Source: Rahnella bonaserana
GTDB lineage: Bacteria > Pseudomonadota > Gammaproteobacteria > Enterobacterales > Enterobacteriaceae
Length of the DNA: 64,000 bases
Direction of reading: 5' to 3'
NCBI RefSeq assembly: GCF_019049675.1
Contig: NZ_JAFMOW010000060.1
Coordinates: forward strand, 62,001-126,000
Positions 62,023 to 64,000 of this stretch are shown here, one piece after another. The notes beneath the pieces were generated by a model. It worked only from the letters and a program-made list of their open reading frames with translations, did no database searches and was not told the DNA's origin. The position numbers and the translations under genes were made by a program. Positions within the stretch are counted from its first letter, which is position 1. Each line of letters starts with the position of its first letter.

Positions 62023-62922
62023 TTACATGAAGATTGTTTTACCCACAGGCACCTTATTGCACCAACGCGTTTTATAATCCCACTTGGGATCATATAATCC
62101 AATTGAAAATAGCCTCTTTTTGTTTTTATCATTACATAACTTGTCTGCTTCATTTATATTCAGCCACATAAGTATACTTCCGACGCTCAGATGTGAGTAA
62201 TCCGGATCTACACCACCATTAGGCACATCAAAATATATCCATTTATCCGACTCTGCCTTAAGTATGAAATCATATGCGCAGGGTAACGAACCATCAATAA
62301 AAAGAACATAACCAAAAATCATATCTTTAAAGTATGTGAAAAAATCTATCAAAATTTCTTCATTGTAGCATTTCACATTATCCTGGAATCTTTTTTTGAA
62401 AAGAAGCACATATATATTGGCAAGTTGTTCTGGTTGTAGTTCGTTTACGTTTTTAACGACCCCTCCCTCTTTAATGAATTTATTGAATTCATTTCTTCGG
62501 TTTTTATGGCTCTTTTTTGAAAAATCATCTTTGGCCAGACATATAAATTTCTTTTTTGGTCTGAACTTCGTGAAAATTGCGTTATAAAAATGGTTGGAAT
62601 GGGCAGAGGATATCTTATTTGAACGCCCAGGGAGGAATACTTTTTTATTTATATTTACAGGCAATATGATTTCATCACTCGTTATGGGATATGTTCTCCA
62701 CAGATTAACGCCAATCTTGTTACTGATTTCAAAAAAACAGCCTTGAACGGTACCTTTCTCTTTATAATGATAAAAATCTATTTCGCATATTTTCTTATCT
62801 AAAAGATACTGCAATATTTTAGGGTGTGTATTGACACTCCCTCCAAACTTGTAATAACTCTGTTGATATATGTCGAATGAAGAACATTCCCAGCCAAATA
62901 TTTTCTTAAGCATTTTATTCAT
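62023..62922 (-). CDS. Mig-14-like protein (antimicrobial-peptide resistance/GNAT-fold)
   Basis: 299 aa. The sequence follows the Salmonella Mig-14 pattern: N-terminal KIFGWECSSFDIYQQSYYKFGGSVNTHPKILQYL, a VILPVNINKKVFLPGRSNKIS segment, KKSHKNRRNEFNKFIKEGG, YVLLFKKRFQDNVKCYNEEILIDFF, the long FDVPNGGVDPDYSHLSVGSILMWLNINEADK, and a FSIGLYDPKWDYKTRWCNKVPVGKTIF end. Mig-14 is a membrane-associated inner-face protein that helps Salmonella survive cathelicidins. The gene is markedly more A+T-rich than the rest of the window, which suggests recent acquisition. No companion genes. Confidence 0.75.
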   Translation of the reverse strand: MNKMLKKIFGWECSSFDIYQQSYYKFGGSVNTHPKILQYLLDKKICEIDFYHYKEKGTVQGCFFEISNKIGVNLWRTYPITSDEIILPVNINKKVFLPGRSNKISSAHSNHFYNAIFTKFRPKKKFICLAKDDFSKKSHKNRRNEFNKFIKEGGVVKNVNELQPEQLANIYVLLFKKRFQDNVKCYNEEILIDFFTYFKDMIFGYVLFIDGSLPCAYDFILKAESDKWIYFDVPNGGVDPDYSHLSVGSILMWLNINEADKLCNDKNKKRLFSIGLYDPKWDYKTRWCNKVPVGKTIFM

Positions 62923-63375
62923 AATTTCAATCTTTTAAAATAATTTAAATTTTCAATATAACGCAATCAATACAAATATTTTTATGAAGTACCCGTTGGC
63001 GACTGCTCTTGCAGTTCTCTTAATAGCATGAGGGATACAGATTTTGAAATAACTTAACCCCTGAGAAAGAGAAAAAACAATGAGTAAACCTAAAGGTATT
63101 AAATGCTTTTTTTTCATGATTAGTTCTCATTCTATTCAAATGTTAAACCTAAAAAAATCAATTTGTTTATAATACATTTACATTTCAAACAAGTGAATGA
63201 ACAAATGAGAAAATTAACTTTTCCAAATTGGAAAAATAGGAATTATGTAGTTAGCTACACAATAAAATAACATAATAGAGAATTATGCTATATAGTTACC
63301 AGAGCATCATGTTTATCCCTTATTTAAAATTTCATGCTATAGTAAATTTTGTTTTTATTTCTTTGCAGGTGAAAC
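62923..63375. other. Very AT-rich intergenic region
   Basis: 453 bp between divergent genes. It contains a possible 30-codon frame (63080-63172, MSKPKGIKCFFF...) after a GAGAAAGAGAAAA element, of low credibility, and a TGTAG-N4-CTACA dyad at 63246-63259 before the regulator gene. Otherwise unstructured. Confidence 0.4.
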
Positions 63376-64000
63376 TTGAAATATAATAACACTCGCGAGC
63401 TTCGTGATTGGGTGATTTTTATAAAGACAATTGAGAAGGAGAACCTTTCTCTTGCTGCTCGTGAGCTCGGTGTCAGTGTCAGCACCGTGAGTAAGGCTAT
63501 ATCCAGGTTAGAGGATTATGTCCAAACGATGCTGATTAAGAGGGATGCTCGTAATTTTGAAATCACTTCTGCGGGTCATATTGCGTATAGTAAAGCGAAG
63601 AATATTACTGAATCCTTTCAATCCCTGCTGTCTGAATTGCAGAATCCTGAACTCTTAATTCAGGGGGACATAAAATTTTCCGTACCCTCTGTAGTATGTC
63701 AGTTGCTTGCTAATCATTGGACAAGTGAATATATAATCCAAAACCCTATGGCCAGGATTGAGATAAAATCACAGGAGCTTTTTGAATTCAATCATGATGT
63801 AAAAAACTTCGATCATGTAGCACTTCAATACGGGAATATTCAAAGACCAGAACTGGTACATAGAGAACTAAGCTCTGTTGAGCTTATTAGCTGTGCCTCT
63901 CCTGAATACATTAAAAAATTTAATGCTTTAGACAGGCCCGACAATTTCGAAGGGCATACCCTGTTGATGGTGGATAATTGTAATCTAAAAGATAATATGA
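63376..64000 (+). CDS. LysR-family regulator, truncated by the window end
   Basis: Frame opens at TTG 63376 (TTG AAA TAT), with CAGGTGA six bases upstream, and runs without a stop past the window edge; at least 208 codons. N-terminal HTH is clear: RELRDWVIFIKTIEKENLSLAARELGVSVSTVSKAISRLEDYVQTMLIKRDARNFEITSAG; the beginning of the effector domain follows (DIKFSVPSVVCQLLANHW). A+T-rich like the Mig-14-like gene. Start codon not certain; the next in-frame ATG lies within the HTH-linker region. Confidence 0.75.
   Translation, partial: MKYNNTRELRDWVIFIKTIEKENLSLAARELGVSVSTVSKAISRLEDYVQTMLIKRDARNFEITSAGHIAYSKAKNITESFQSLLSELQNPELLIQGDIKFSVPSVVCQLLANHWTSEYIIQNPMARIEIKSQELFEFNHDVKNFDHVALQYGNIQRPELVHRELSSVELISCASPEYIKKFNALDRPDNFEGHTLLMVDNCNLKDNM

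Noticed and set aside
63080-63172. 30-codon frame before the truncated LysR gene
   Set aside because: Possible ribosome-binding site but very AT-rich and uninformative; could be chance.
1-64000. CRISPR arrays, insertion sequences, integrases, tRNA genes, prophage genes
   Set aside because: No repeat-spacer pattern, transposase or integrase motif, or cloverleaf-like sequence was noticed; negative by eye only.

Overview
The window looks like chromosomal DNA of a plant- or environment-associated member of the Enterobacterales. The chb, yih, ydc, nlpA, osmC and tehB genes are close to the E. coli versions, while the membrane gluconate dehydrogenase operon and the EsaR/EsaI-type quorum-sensing pair are more typical of Pantoea/Erwinia/Rahnella-like genera (inference; no 16S or housekeeping locus is present). 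No rRNA, tRNA, CRISPR array, insertion sequence or phage was seen.

Layout. (1) 8-5.9 kb: an HdeD-like/cysteine-hydrolase-like fusion with a MASE1 sensor, an MFS exporter, the inner-membrane lipoprotein nlpA, a small DUF2158 protein and osmC. (2) 6.0-6.6 kb: a RelE/Phd-type toxin-antitoxin pair. (3) 6.8-14.9 kb: a polyamine/putrescine degradation block with a LysR regulator, two gamma-aminobutyraldehyde dehydrogenases and the ydcSTUV ABC importer. (4) 14.9-19.7 kb: small resistance and detoxification genes (tehB, Vat-like acetyltransferase, GNAT, LysR with a DHA2 pump, an NTF2-like protein). (5) 19.7-23.6 kb: a three-subunit membrane gluconate 2-dehydrogenase. (6) 24.4-32.9 kb: a MacAB-type tripartite exporter with its own outer-membrane factor, then an AraC/NepI-like pump pair and an AraC/NTF2-like pair. 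(7) 32.8-39.5 kb: a LacI-type regulator and the complete chbBCARFG chitobiose operon, with a candidate ChiX small-RNA trap in the chbB-chbC spacer. (8) 39.6-50.3 kb: the sulfoquinovose (sulfo-EMP) pathway csqR-yihV / yihU-T-S-Q-P-O, in E. coli order but without yihR and ompL. (9) 50.4-54.8 kb: mixed accessory genes (AraC, lipoprotein, PACE pump, glutathione peroxidase, B3/B4 protein with an XRE-cupin regulator, a gene remnant). (10) 55.1-59.9 kb: TetR-MFP-RND efflux with two matching operator dyads. (11) 60.3-61.6 kb: a LuxR/LuxI quorum-sensing pair, converging and overlapping, with two tandem lux-box-like sites. (12) 62.0-64.0 kb: AT-rich DNA with a Mig-14-like gene and the start of a LysR-family regulator that runs off the end.

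How it fits together: most of the window is a mosaic of catabolic islands for plant- or insect-derived substrates (polyamines, gluconate, chitobiose, sulfoquinovose), alternating with six apparent exporters and their local regulators. The most distinctive non-coding signals are the ChiX-like trap with a duplicated seed match, the paired TetR dyads, the 24-bp perfect palindrome before the LacI gene, the tandem lux boxes, and a dyad that could mask the ribosome-binding site of the first aldehyde dehydrogenase.
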